A DNA stretch of 64,000 nucleotides from positions 21,466,265-21,530,264 of the forward strand of contig JABBOT010000002.1 of the NCBI GenBank assembly GCA_016165875.1. Reading direction: 5' to 3'. This DNA is from Acanthopleura granulata (Eukaryota; Mollusca; Polyplacophora; Chitonida; Chitonidae). This document shows positions 13,701 through 23,680 of this stretch, in pieces (within the stretch, counting starts at the first letter, position 1; the number at the start of each line of letters is the position of its first letter). The translations under genes were made by a program, and so were the position numbers. The notes under the pieces are model-generated. The model had not been told where the DNA came from. It saw only the letters and a program-made list of their open reading frames with translations, and made no database searches.

Positions 13701-14815
13701 AGTCGTGAAAATGTATCAGAATTTCCAATATTATTCCTGCGTATATATACTCGCTGGTTCTCTTCCAGGTTTTGCCATCGTGGCTCTTTGTAGTTTTTTT
13801 TTTAGAGAAAGGTGGGATGAAGTGAAATGGAAGTAATATTACAAAAATCGTTAATCGGGCGGTAAACAGATTCAACTGTTTTCCTTTCACTCCCTGATTT
13901 GGGCAAACTGCCACCAACTATACCGTTCAGATTTGATAACAGATAACTAGCCATGATGCCATTCAGTTAATGGCTCATCGAGTCTTCATAACTCATAAGT
14001 TCATATATGACAGACATGCAGCTGGAGGCTATAGTACCTGTATGCCTGAGCAAGGTAATGAGTGACAAGGTTCTGCAATAGAGGGTACAGGTGTGTTCTT
14101 GAAACATGTCTGCCCTTTAGTAGTGAGATAGGCCGCCCAGACTAAAATTTCCTTCGGATCGATAACACCTGACTCTTTATCTACCATTGGCTGAAAAAAA
14201 AAAAAAACGAGAAAAGGAGAGAGAATTTTGTGTAAGCTGAGATCACTGCACTTACTTATCCTGTACTCGGATCTGTAGTATCCTCCGTCGTGATTGTGAT
14301 AGATGTGTAGATAGCTCAGGCATTGGCGAACATCTGGGTGCTCCAGGTAAATTTCGTCTGTAGAAAAAAGAGTAAATACAAAATGAGACCAGGTTTTCTG
14401 ACTACACCACAAACCGTCAGAACGGAAACTTTGATTACAAGCCTTCAGAAGCTCTTAAACTTCATATTACTTCGTGACGTAATTGCAATCTGTGAGTAGG
14501 TAGCACATTGGTTTTTGGATATATATCTCCAAGCATATTGTCTCCTTATACTTTTGTTTAACTCCCTGCTTGTGACCACACAACTATGGTTCCGTTTCAT
14601 TGTCATTTCTGTTCTTATGCGTATTATGAAGGTTTAAAACGGGGCCTCCGTGGCTCATGCTGGCTTCTCCTCCGGCCGTACGTGGGAAGGTCTGCCAGCA
14701 ACCTGCGGATGGTGGTGGGTTTCTGCCGGGCTCTGCCCGGTTTCTTCCCACCATAATGCTTGCCGCCGCTGTATAGTAGAAATATTCTTGAGTGCGGCGT
14801 AAAACACCAATCAAA

Positions 14816-14846
<31 letters not shown>

Positions 14847-17800
14847 CGTTTAAAACAGAAATGTCTGAGATAACATTTTATTATTCACTGACGATGCACA
14901 AATTTCATATAGCTGTATCTTGCGATGATTACACATACAAAAAATTATGGGCAACGTAACACTCTTTTGCTCACACACATACATGCCTGTTACCATTTTT
15001 GTGTCAATGAAAACTGACGACTCCTACTTCGTCCTAGTAATGAACATTCGTTCTCATAATAAATATTAGTATGGAGGCCTTAAAGAAGTCCGGTGTGGCT
15101 TATTTTTTCGTTCGTCAGATGTGAGTGCCATGGATGGGAACATAGATATTTCCCTGTACAATAGATGATAGGCAAGAGGGAATTTGTAAATAACAAGTTA
15201 TATATAAAAGAAAAACATTTTCCTTTCAAAAAGTACCGTCAAGCCGACAATAAAACACGAAAGAGCTAATTCGTCCCTGAGGCGTAGTAACCGACTGTTG
15301 TGCAAATGTAACGTGGTAGAACGTTCGTAATCCTGAAGTCAGCCATCGAAATTAAGTTTCGTGGTATTATAATATTATAAGTGCTTTATAACTGTGCTGG
15401 AGGCTTTTATTTACGTCCGGAATTTGCGGTGTGCATCAAAAATCATTGATGATATTGGCTTTAGAAAATACAAATGCCTTAAAGACAATAAGTAAATAAG
15501 CATTATCGTTTCACAAACTGTTTCAATGGAGCGCAAGAAATGATTGCTTTTACCTGCATGTGACAGGGCAAAACAAACAGATATAAGCGTGGTCTACAAG
15601 AAATGTATCATGATCATTACTTCATTGTAACCATTAAGAGTGCAATGTATTTCAGGAACAAAAAGATACCATTTTTGTGGTCAAAATTCCGATGTTTTTT
15701 CTTTACCAGCTTATATTAGCACCATGGTAGTCACGTGCAAAATCAAACACGAGCTATAATAAATGTGACCTTTGCTTAAATTGTTTATCGGAAGATCAAG
15801 GTGTCACCAACTTTAACAACAATGGCCTCTAATCGCTGCGCTGGAAGCAGTATGTCTCTATTCACGGAGAATGGATGAGATATTGGGCTCTTTATTATAT
15901 TAAACAGCCAGCGAATGTAAGATAATTGGCCTTGGGCAGTCATGGTCAATAATACCTGACTATATCTATGCTAAATTGCAACTCAAAACAGGTGGGCTGG
16001 ATATGTGCACTAGATCGCGGGTACATATTGGCTATCTAGGAAATGCTGAGTCGCTGTATAATAAATTCTAACAATCTGCCAGTAACAAGAATGGTACCAC
16101 CATTGGGTGGACAAGAGCTGCATCAAAAACAATGTGACATACTATTCAATGATTTATTAATACAGGAACTACTAGATCCAGGTGCTATCATCAGTCTACT
16201 ATAGCTGGTCCAGCTGCGATAGCGACCCGCTGTTCTAAATATTTACCCTATAAACTGATCATGTGTTAAGCCGTTTGTTCATATGTTGAATATTGGTAAT
16301 ATGACAATGATATCTTAGGTTTCTCGCGTGATCGGTACATGCCCTGGCTAGCTTAATACCATTTGCCCAGTTGACGGTGAATCTTCATAGTGTGTTTTTA
16401 TACTCTGAGGCTAGATCGTAAAAGAGTTATGTCGCAGTTTACAATAACATAAATCTTCTGAGGCTGGTTTTGTCCGACTTTTACGTCTTTTTGAGTGCGT
16501 GTTGTATTATGGCGTTCTTCAAATGGCTGCCGTAAAACCGATCGTCAAATGACAAACACTGCTGGAAATGATCCGTTCTTAAAGCGGCTAAAGCTGCCCA
16601 ACTCGTGGCCAGAGGAAACTCTGTTATTTAAAAGGTTAAAGTTTGAACGGAAATAGATCTATTGCATCCGGATGGAGTCTGTACAAACTCAGAATCAATC
16701 TCCTGGTTTGAATTTTTGTCAGATCTTATTGCACGAGAAAACGCGAGAGAAGTTGTAATGTGCACTACGACTCTAATGGATCATAACGTAGAATAATGCA
16801 ATCACTACACATAGTTTTGCCTGAATAAGACGCAGGGCATCGATATATTTTTAGCCTACGTATCGACTTATACAAAAATAAAAAGATCGAATGGGTAAGT
16901 TAAAAAGTGCGGTATAGTTCTAGTATTAATAATGATAATTACTAATTAGGGACTGGTGCATTAAAAACATGTTGAGAGACAGTAACCGGACCGTAGACTT
17001 AATTTGAAATTGTAGGAGGCCTTAAGCTTGCGTGACTTGTGGAAATGGACTACAAGCCTACTGGTCCCGATGCAGCCAAGCAATCATTACGGCAATCTAA
17101 TCACAATCAAGTCCCATTTAATCAGCGTCCACCGTATGTATGGAAATTATGGTGTATATGTTGGATTTTCTAAACTGGCAAAAATACCCCCATGCTTGGG
17201 TTGACATAATGTTAAGATTAATATCAACGCTAATTTGGTAAGTTTGCTCTTATATCAGTTCAATAAGTACAAGGCTCAGCTGATTTCATTGCCAAGAAAT
17301 GGGTTCAAGAAATTGTTCGCAGTGATGAAACAAACAGTAGGATTTACCAAAACCAAACTAGAACATCTTCCGGTTTTGTTTGGAACGGACGCACAGCAAA
17401 GGAGAGCTCACATAATAAACCATTCCAGGGGAAAATGGAAATTAATAATTGTGATAGCTTTCACCCTCCCCACGCTTATCGGATCTTTCCTACAACAGTC
17501 CAATAGCGTTTCTGATGACAGGTCAGTCTGAAGGTTCACACTAGCACTGCTCTAGGCGCTGATAAGCAATCCAGGTCAGACCCTTCCCACAAACACTCCC
17601 CTTTCTCTCTCTCTCACTGTTGCGATAAGCACATTAATTAGCAACTTCCGGGTCGCAAGATTAACGCCCCAGAGGTTGTTATGAGGTGATACTCTTGTCA
17701 GACTTAGAATCAGAAGAAAAGGTGCCAGTGTTGTTTCTACAAGGGTTGAGAGGCTACAAGTGTGTTCATTCATATTAACTTTGGCGAAAAATGAAAACCC

Positions 17801-20800
17801 AAATATGCCAACACTTCCAATATAGAAAAAATAATTTGTGCTACGAGCACTCTTTAAAAGCAATTGTGTACAAAATGTACACAAGATGTCTACCACAGTC
17901 ATACATTAATTGTGACGAATTTGCAATGATTGCTTTACCTGTGGTACACGTCTTGTTTATTTCGCGGGCTACACAAACAGATATGTAAAAAGGGTACACA
18001 TTTGCTTTTTCAGAGTACAGTTTTATATTTCGTTTGTACCCTGCTTGCTGAATGGAGCTAATCTAAACGAATTTTTTGTGTTTTAAATTGTCAGTTAAGA
18101 GTCCAACAGATTTCACTGATGTGCAATGTGGTTTGACGGTTTGGCCTCTCACAAATGCGGTTGCTTTGAGTTCTGTCCGGTTTCCCCCCACCATAACGCT
18201 GGCCAACGTCGTAGAAGTGAAATATTCTTGAGTACGGCGTAAACTCCAATAATTAAATAATAAATAAATTCGTCACATCACACATCTTTTAGAGTAGCGC
18301 ACTTGCCATACATCATAAAAGTAAACTAAAAAAAACTTTAAAAGTCGTACATTGCGGGTTACCTATGCTAGATTACAAAAATAATTTTAAAAAAGTTTTC
18401 AGAAGAATAATTATTGCCGAAGCCCTTTTTCACATCTTTGTGTACAAGATAAATAACCCGAAGTTTACTGCTCCAGGAGGGATAGGTAGGTGCTGGGTCG
18501 GGAAAGAAAACAAAGTATGTGTCCGTCAGAACAACTGATGAGGTAAAGAAAAAAAAGGCAGATCTAATTAGCGGGGAACATTGTTGTCGGCTTCTTCCTG
18601 AGAGAGTCGTCTAAGGAATGCTGGCATCTATTTAGCAGAATGAGATAAGAGAGAGGAAATCCAATAGACTGCCTTCCCACGATGAACAGAATTATTAGCG
18701 TGGATTTACTAATCAATAGATAATCTTTTCACCTATAGAGACTCATTTCAGTGGGCGATATTTGCTGAACAGGAACCATGAACCAAGAGGTCTTGTTGTG
18801 CATGACATGGTGGGCATGCCGAGAATCATGGTGCCGATACAAGAACAATATACAGTAATGTATAAAGTGTATAAGATAGCATAATCAGCGGTGTGCCGTA
18901 TAGTGAGACCATATAATGTTAGCATGCGCTAGAGTCAACAAGACATGCAATAGGAGACAATAACGGAAATAACTGAACATTGATTTTAAGGCGTAGAATT
19001 TCACACAACTCGGGGATACATATATTTGCTTTCGATTGAGCAGGTTTTTCTTCCCTAGCGTTTCATCAGCAAAATCGGACGGCGGAATTAATATGGGTTC
19101 CGGGCTAACTCGGAAGTATATATCTGCCATGTTGTAGACCTGGTGAATCAAAAAACGAATTTGTACACACAGGTTATCGATTATCAGAATTCATGATATT
19201 ACATCATTATCCTGTCAAGAAGTGTTACATCCAGATAGTCCTTAGTTGTTCTGTATTTCTCAGACAGGACAGACCTATTAAGTTATCTAAAAATTGAAGA
19301 AACAGGCAGATCAACCAAGAGTACCTGTACGACTATTTGTCATGCTTATATACATCCAACTGTTTGGCCGCTCTGATGTTATTAATCATAATCAATCAGG
19401 GTTTTAATTCTTTAATTCTACATAAATTTGTGTATACAAGCCTTGTGTTATGTATTTAGAGATAGGCGCGGGCTAATCGCGATTGCATTCATGGGGATCG
19501 TCTTAATAAGGAGACATCGTATGTAGACAACCATTTGTCAAAGTAATAGACAATAATTTGATAGAAAGGGGTGACCTGCCTCAGATCTGACCTCATCTGT
19601 TTCCTAAACTACACCTAATTCAATCAAATGAATTCTCCATTGTAAAGTGGCAGTACACAATTAGCACTCATGCCTGTCCCAGGTGTGTAACTAACCGAAG
19701 TCCAATGTGACCATTCTGTCGCTTTGTTCGGTGTCAATCTAATCTACACGCTGGCTTTAATGAATTGATTTTCAGGTACAAAGGTTTAACACTCCAGAAC
19801 AGGCAAAGGGAAGACGTCTGTACTTAGAAGTCAAGCATCTGTTGTGACTGATTTTATTGTTGATGTTAATAACGGCATGATTTTAGTTCATCACTGGGTG
19901 TCGATGGCAAAGGTTAATACAGTTTCACGTTAATTTCCGAAAACATGTCGTGAAAAATACACTCTCTATGTCAGTTTAATAACAGTTGTGATGTTGCCAT
20001 GCTTGAGTTAACCCTGTACAACGGTGATAGCGAAATACCAGTTGGTCTGGTAGAACATTGCAGTGAAATGAATAGTATCAGACTTAGTCCATGAGCGAAC
20101 ATGCTGAAGTCAAGTAACCAAAAGTTAATGTTGGTTGTATTTAGGATGAGGCAGCTGGCTCCATCCCTCGTATTTGATATTACATGTCATTTATGACTTA
20201 CACTGAGGATCAGGTGGTTGGAGTGTAGTGGTAGGAAAGACAAATTCCATCCTTCGTATTTATTATTACAGGTCATGTGTGACTTACATTGAGGATAAGG
20301 CACTCGGGGTGTGGTGGTAGACAAGATAATTCCATCCCTGATCTTTGGTGTTACATCTCAATTTCAACTACAGTGAGGATGAGGCGGCTCGAATGTGCTG
20401 GTAGATAAGATATCTCCATCAATTCTATTTTGTGTTACATGTCATATGTGACTTATATTGAGGATCAGGTGGACTGTACTGGACTGTAGTTTATAGATAA
20501 GATATCACCATACCTTGTACTTGGCGCTGTAGATGTCATCTTTGACATTCAAAAAGCTATAATCTGACATGCTGCCATACTTCCATTCGTGAAATTATAT
20601 CGGCTGCTCATTTCAGCTTATTAATTATGTATGTGCTGAACCATTGAGTAGCATTACATGTTAACTGTTCTCTCGATGTATACACCAATTTGTGTAACAT
20701 TGCATCATTAACTCTGTCAGTAACGCTGTGAGGTTTATATTTACCTGGCATATGATTCGCTCACACATTCAGCTTGAATGGGCTATAATGTCAATACCAC

Positions 20801-21499
20801 TGCTGTCTAAACAGAACAAATTGTGTAATAATTCTCACGTGCAGAAAATATTGGTCTGCTTAAATGCCTACCGGATAAATAGCTACTTGATCAACGCCTG
20901 CGTTTTTGAACAGCATAACACAGATTTCTGACAACAAAAAGCATTTGCTATTTTTTCAGTCTGAATCATCAACAGACTGAGTAAATCATATGCCAAATGG
21001 CCGTATGATTTGACATGACTGTTATCATTATCTGATATTTTTTATACACGGTCCGTTGGAAATTCACTTTGAACAAGTTTATTTTTTGTACCAGTTTTAA
21101 CCAGAATTTCTTAACCAGAAATGTACTGAATTCATGACGTATATCACACATCACTGCATGGTTTTAAGTAAGACTGTTAAATCACTTACTTGGTAGCACA
21201 TTACAGATTTTCCACAGTCCTCCACGTCGCCTTGCAGGTATTATAGTGGAATTGGTAGGGCCCGTGGAACTCCCATCTATCCTCTCCAGGTTTATTATGA
21301 AATATGACGTTGTGTTGTTAGGTATAGATATAATTCCCGTTGGCTCCAAGGTCAGTCTTAACAGAGCCATATCAAAGTCTATATACTCCCAATCCTCAGT
21401 GAACGTTCCAAGGCTGAGGAGAACGGAACAAAAGAAATTCATGGCCGGTGCGACCACAAACAGTAGCCTCACAATACAATACTGAGACACAGTCCCCAT
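4513..21499 (-). CDS. Four-exon tetraspan, claudin/PMP22 superfamily, CACNG (calcium channel gamma)-like
   Basis: The coding sequence joins 21499-21190, 14357-14256, 8408-8265 and 4778-4513: 822 nt, 273 residues. All three introns are phase 1 with GTAAG donors and AG acceptors. Helix 1 is about residues 8-33, helix 2 about 145-169, helix 3 about 173-198 and helix 4 about 232-256. The first extracellular loop has W37, GLW at 94-96, C99 and C116, which is the superfamily signature, plus sequons at N61, N62 and N83. The second loop ends in NGWS (228-231), as in calcium channel gamma subunits, whose known exon breaks (after GLWxxC, before helix 2, inside helix 3) also match. Family members act at the plasma membrane as channel or AMPA-receptor auxiliary subunits; other branches build cell junctions. 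The short C-tail (FCGE) lacks the PDZ ligand of type I TARPs. Superfamily placement is secure; the CACNG branch is inference, with GSG1L/TMEM114-like or invertebrate claudin-like proteins as alternatives. Confidence 0.82.
5401..5510. repeat. 35-bp tandem repeat, three copies
   Basis: Units begin at 5401, 5436 and 5471 with acagcagcagaaatgcag; the third has one change (gcaact for gcagct). A fourth copy breaks off after a few bases. Nearly identical copies suggest a recent minisatellite. Confidence 0.9.
6290..6425. mobile_element. Possible decayed foldback/MITE element
   Basis: The block runs from gtgcttcacgaagagc to gctttctgaaac, with tcgctatggtacatgtagttac inside. It shares its order of motifs with the better-preserved foldback element at 12.97-13.09 kb (tcgctatggaagttatccac, ctttgtgaaa). 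The arms are much diverged. Confidence 0.35.
6494..6565 (+). mobile_element. Short 3' piece of a gastropod-type SINE
   Basis: Contains gccacgatatggctgagat, then tgccgatgtggcgttaagcc and an attcattc tail. This motif with an (attc)n tail is familiar from gastropod microsatellite flanks and SINEs. Only the 3' end is present. The assignment rests on recall of the motif. Confidence 0.5.
7075..8060. repeat. Threefold dispersed repeat in intron 3
   Basis: Three related stretches occur: about 7075-7380, 7555-7720 and 7735-8050. Shared phrases include 'tggatttgaa', 'cagccgataacgaaa', 'accaggat' and 'aaataaatggga / aagtaaatggga'. On the reverse strand the first unit contains gttcaaatccca, which looks like a tRNA B box, so a tRNA-derived origin is possible. 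The frame at 7875-8063 lies inside the third unit and is probably not a gene. Confidence 0.5.
8265..8408 (-). CDS. Exon 3 of the CACNG-like gene: helix 2 and start of helix 3
   Basis: Acceptor tttgttctcag and donor GGAG|GTAAGA bound 144 nt in phase 1. It encodes residues 138-185: a hydrophobic helix 2 (CAIVALLVVGLGLITGFIS), a short Cys-containing turn (HQCVC) and the first part of helix 3 (MVTGMCLLAG). The break inside helix 3 is the position known for vertebrate gamma-subunit genes. Confidence 0.8.
9828..10470 (-). pseudogene. Dispersed repeat copy with decayed exon-like sequence, split by a SINE
   Basis: Sequence at 9828-9960 and 10203-10470 matches 25045-25240 and 25340-25570, with a SINE in between. 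Read on the minus strand, 10430-10270 gives VHFIPVYPESDLVYISEV, a stop, then a second conserved stretch with VNPS and GNWI. I do not recognise the protein. Against the 25-kb copy the VHF...YIS block differs only at synonymous positions, which suggests coding ancestry. This copy has an in-frame TAA and a later TAG, so it appears dead. Confidence 0.45.
9965..10201 (-). mobile_element. tRNA-derived SINE, minus orientation, head truncated
   Basis: Runs from the AAAT-type tail (tatttatttatttgattgg) through the core (aagaatatttcacttatacg, ggcggcggtcagcattt, gaaccggacagagcc region) to the tRNA-related head (cttgaactcacagcgaccgc). It stops before the Pol III A box. It replaces about 100 bp relative to the 25-kb copy of the host repeat. 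Confidence 0.85.
11512..11817 (+). repeat. 102-bp tandem repeat, three copies, open in one frame
   Basis: Units start at 11512, 11614 and 11716 (cttctctcc/cttctctcat). The 102-bp period is 34 codons, so a plus-strand frame stays open through all three and encodes 34-residue repeats (FSPRRNNRLKTRI..., then YVP-CPIHY). No ATG start is seen: the frame begins after a non-ATG codon. Most likely a minisatellite; an exon of a repeat protein cannot be excluded. Confidence 0.85.
12970..13092. mobile_element. Foldback / MITE-like element
   Basis: The left arm cccgttccacaaagc (12976-12990) is the near reverse complement of the right arm gctttgtgaaatggg (13071-13085). The interior has related pairs such as ctaccatggtgacg and ctatggaagttatcc. 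Elements with ends like 'cgtttcacaaagc' are familiar from marine invertebrate genomes. Confidence 0.6.
14256..14357 (-). CDS. Exon 2 of the CACNG-like gene: end of the first loop
   Basis: Acceptor ttttctacag and donor ATAA|GTAAGTG bound 102 nt that keep phase 1. It encodes residues 104-137, carrying the second loop cysteine C116 and a His/Tyr-rich segment (YLHIYHNHDGGYYRSEY) leading to helix 2. The 16 residues between the two cysteines are more than the 8-10 typical of claudins and closer to the spacing in gamma subunits. Confidence 0.8.
14641..14847 (+). mobile_element. tRNA-derived SINE with deleted head, target-site duplication intact
   Basis: Flanked by gtttaaaac at 14632-14640 and 14848-14856. 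It starts ggggcctccgtggctca, then jumps straight to tgctggcttctcc, so most of the tRNA-like head is missing, apparently by deletion between short ctca repeats. The core and the tail (tgcggcgtaaaacaccaatc, then aaat x9) are well preserved, and the long tail suggests a fairly young insertion. Confidence 0.9.
18130..18270 (+). mobile_element. Diverged SINE, 3' half
   Basis: Retains 'gttctgtccggtttcccccc', 'ccataacgctggcc', 'gaaatattcttgagtacggc' and an AT-rich tail. The tRNA-derived head is lost or unrecognisable. Confidence 0.75.
20160..20545. repeat. ~85-bp tandem repeat, four to five copies
   Basis: Units begin with tccatccctcg-like phrases at 20160, 20246, 20331, 20415 and about 20503 (spacing 84-88). 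Each carries 'ttacat...gacttacattgagga' and 'gtggtagataaga' variants. The copies are noticeably diverged, so the array is old. Confidence 0.85.
21190..21499 (-). CDS. Exon 1 of the CACNG-like gene: start, helix 1, first extracellular loop to GLWKIC
   Basis: Starts at an ATG preceded two codons upstream by an in-frame TGA, so the start is not extended 5' in this exon. It is 310 nt, encoding residues 1-103 plus one base. It includes helix 1, W37, three N-glycosylation sequons, a basic RRR patch (90-92) and GLWKIC (94-99). The donor reads CCAA|GTAAGTG. A second ATG at residue 20 is a less likely start because it would cut helix 1. Confidence 0.82.
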
Positions 21500-21546
21500 A
21501 GCTCACCTGACAACACTCCCTGTGTATCGTTTCAGGCAATGGCGAA

Positions 21547-21566
21547 GTAAAATATATAACGGATGC
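21547..21566 (-). promoter_or_regulatory. Possible TATA-type promoter of the CACNG-like gene
   Basis: On the minus strand GTTATATATTTTAC lies about 50-65 nt before the start ATG, which would fit a TATA box with a very short 5' UTR. The sequence just before the ATG (gttgtcag then gtgagct) could instead be an acceptor of a 5' UTR intron. Neither is proven. Confidence 0.22.
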
Positions 21567-23269
21567 AGTTGTAGAACTGTTTCTCCGCGGTATTACCATC
21601 CTCGTGTCCAGCACATGATTTCAGAACGCAAGTCGGGGTGACTGGTAAACTGCTCGCGAACGCGATCTAGGCTATGGAGGTATAAACCGGCGTATGGGGG
21701 TTACTTGTGTAGATAAGCGTTTACCTGTTTAGGTAAGTTTTTGTTGAAGCGTGTTCACTGTTTATTCACTTCACCTCAACCGCCTCGTCGCTCTCGCACA
21801 CCATACCCTCCTGGAAACCCCGTTCTGGTCTTCTGACCTTCGATCTGTTAAAGGTTTGCCAGACAAATAATGAAGCTCAAACTTTTGGTCTGCCCTAGGC
21901 TGTTTGGATGATCGACTCTCGGTCCGCTGAGAATACGCCCAATCATTAGTGCATTCGTGCCCAGAGGAGGTCAAACAAAGAGTGATTGGCTATGACTTGC
22001 CACGCACAAGTTAGCTAAGTAGCAGCTCTGTTCTGCGTCTAAATTACGGCTACCTTGGGACTGTTTAGCTCTGGTGGCAATAAGTCGTCCGGCAGGTGAA
22101 GAGGTAGGCCTACCCAGTCCCGCAGTATTATAGACATATCGATTAGGACATTTGTGCACACTCATGTATAACGGGATGTGATTGCATTACGAAAAGTTCC
22201 AGAAGACAGACTTATGGTATCTCATTCCTTCCGCGGCTAATCTGCCGAAGTCTCGATATTCTTAACCCAATGCAATCGGTAGACAACCTAATCTCGATCC
22301 AATCATTCCTAACTGTGCCAGACTGGACAATTCTTGCGCATTACTAAAGGTTAGAAGTAATCTCAAAAGAAATTAGACCTTGATCTGACGTGAAGCCGAC
22401 TTGGAAGAACAGGTACAGCATCTAGCTGTGTTAAACGGTAGTCTATTTTGGCCCAGGCTTAGAGTCGGCACGCTGTTATCGCTGGATAACTCGGAGAAGC
22501 TTTAGTTTATCAGTTTGCGCAAGGGCTGCCGAGCCAAGTAATCATCAATAATTAAAATGTACAGAAGGTTGATGGATGCACCGGTGTATTGATTCGGCGC
22601 TAGGCTGACATGTTCTATCGCCCTCCCAAATGACAAGCGACACTGATGTTAGAGGAATCAGCAGATTCGGCTTATTTCACAATGCCGTCAACATTAAGAT
22701 TATTGATGTTTTCTCAGTGCTTGGCCATCGATGATAGTCAAAGACTCGCTGATAAATGAACAATACGTGCGCAAATAAAGGTTAGCCACGAAGCATTATT
22801 TCCACAAATGGTGTGTGCTTTTGTGTTTGTAGTGCTGAAGGGCGGTTCTAACATGAGGTTGTAAAAGCTATGCAAACGCTCCAAATGAACCAAAGTTATC
22901 ATTGTAAAAGACACACAATTGGATGTACAATTAGTGATAACTGCATCAAGTTAAGCACAACCGGATTCTTCGTGGCTGATGCCAAATCAGCTTACTCCAT
23001 TTTAATAAATACAATACATGTTGAATTCTAGAAGTCCAAAACAGAATTTCTTGTTAACGAAATGAAAAAGTTTGATATTCCACTGTACGGCATGTACACG
23101 CAATTTATAGTCTTTCCTGTGATTAAAATATTCATTGGACTCTTACCATAGCCTATCCACTGAAGACTAATAATATATTTGGATTTTCAGGGAAAGCCTA
23201 CTGATCTTGAAATTTCATGTTTTTGATTGTCGTTTGATCTCATACTCTTACCCTTTGCATGCTGGTTGT

Positions 23270-23360
23270 AAGTTTTATAGGTGGAAGAACCTGGAGTCTT
23301 CGGGTAAACCACCAACCTCTGGCAAGTTACTGATGATCTGTTTCACGTGTGACACACATT
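23270..23360. mobile_element. Fragment of a second dispersed repeat family
   Basis: Phrase 'gggtaaaccaccaacctctg' followed by 'gcaagttactgatgatctg' and 'cacgtgtgacacac'. Related phrases occur near 26.67, 32.62 and 34.0 kb (for example 'cggcgtaaacaaccgatctt' then 'tagcaagttactatcgaac'). I recall similar SINE-like pieces in mollusc genomes but cannot name the family. Confidence 0.4.
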
Positions 23361-23514
23361 CTATACTGAAAACGTTAAATGGAACGTTAGATTAACAAAG
23401 CGAGTGTCGCCGACCAGATATCTTCGCATCCATGATACTGTTCTCAAACAATGAGTGGCAAAGGTGATTAGTGAGTGCGCATGTGCAGCTGCATGACCCA
23501 CGTGCCTCTCGCCA

Positions 23515-23680
23515 GTCCAGTTTGTGCTTGTTTCCCCTGCGGCCGTACGAGGGAAGGTCTGCCAGTATACTGTGGATGGTCGTGGATTTCCCAGAGCCCA
23601 GTTTCCCGCCTACAATGACGCTGACCGCCGTCGTATAAGTCGTCTTGAGATCGGCGGAATACCCCATGGAAATAAACAAA
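23515..23680 (+). mobile_element. Diverged SINE
   Basis: Carries 'ggccgtacgagggaaggtct', 'gccagtatactgtggatggt', 'cccgcctacaatgacgctga' and 'ccgccgtcgtataagt'; the tail is degraded. On the reverse strand it can be translated into a chance P-loop-like motif (see the rejected list). Confidence 0.7.

Larger units (their letters stand above)
8409..14255 (-). other. Intron 2 of the CACNG-like gene (5.8 kb)
   Basis: GTAAGTG...TTGTTCTCAG intron. It carries the 10-kb copy of the repeat shared with 25 kb, a SINE inside that copy, a 102-bp in-frame tandem repeat at 11.5 kb and a foldback element at 13.0 kb. Elsewhere nothing is recognised. Confidence 0.7.
14358..21189 (-). other. Intron 1 of the CACNG-like gene (6.8 kb)
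   Basis: GTAAGTG...TTTCTACAG intron. It contains two plus-orientation SINEs (14.6 and 18.1 kb) and an 85-bp tandem repeat (20.2 kb). A (tc)n run lies near 17600. I see no nested gene between 14.9 and 18.1 kb or between 18.3 and 20.1 kb. Confidence 0.7.

Noticed and set aside
14029..14412. A single 127-codon minus-strand gene
   Set aside because: Only the central 102 nt are coding (exon 2); the rest is intron on both sides, including a poly-A run.
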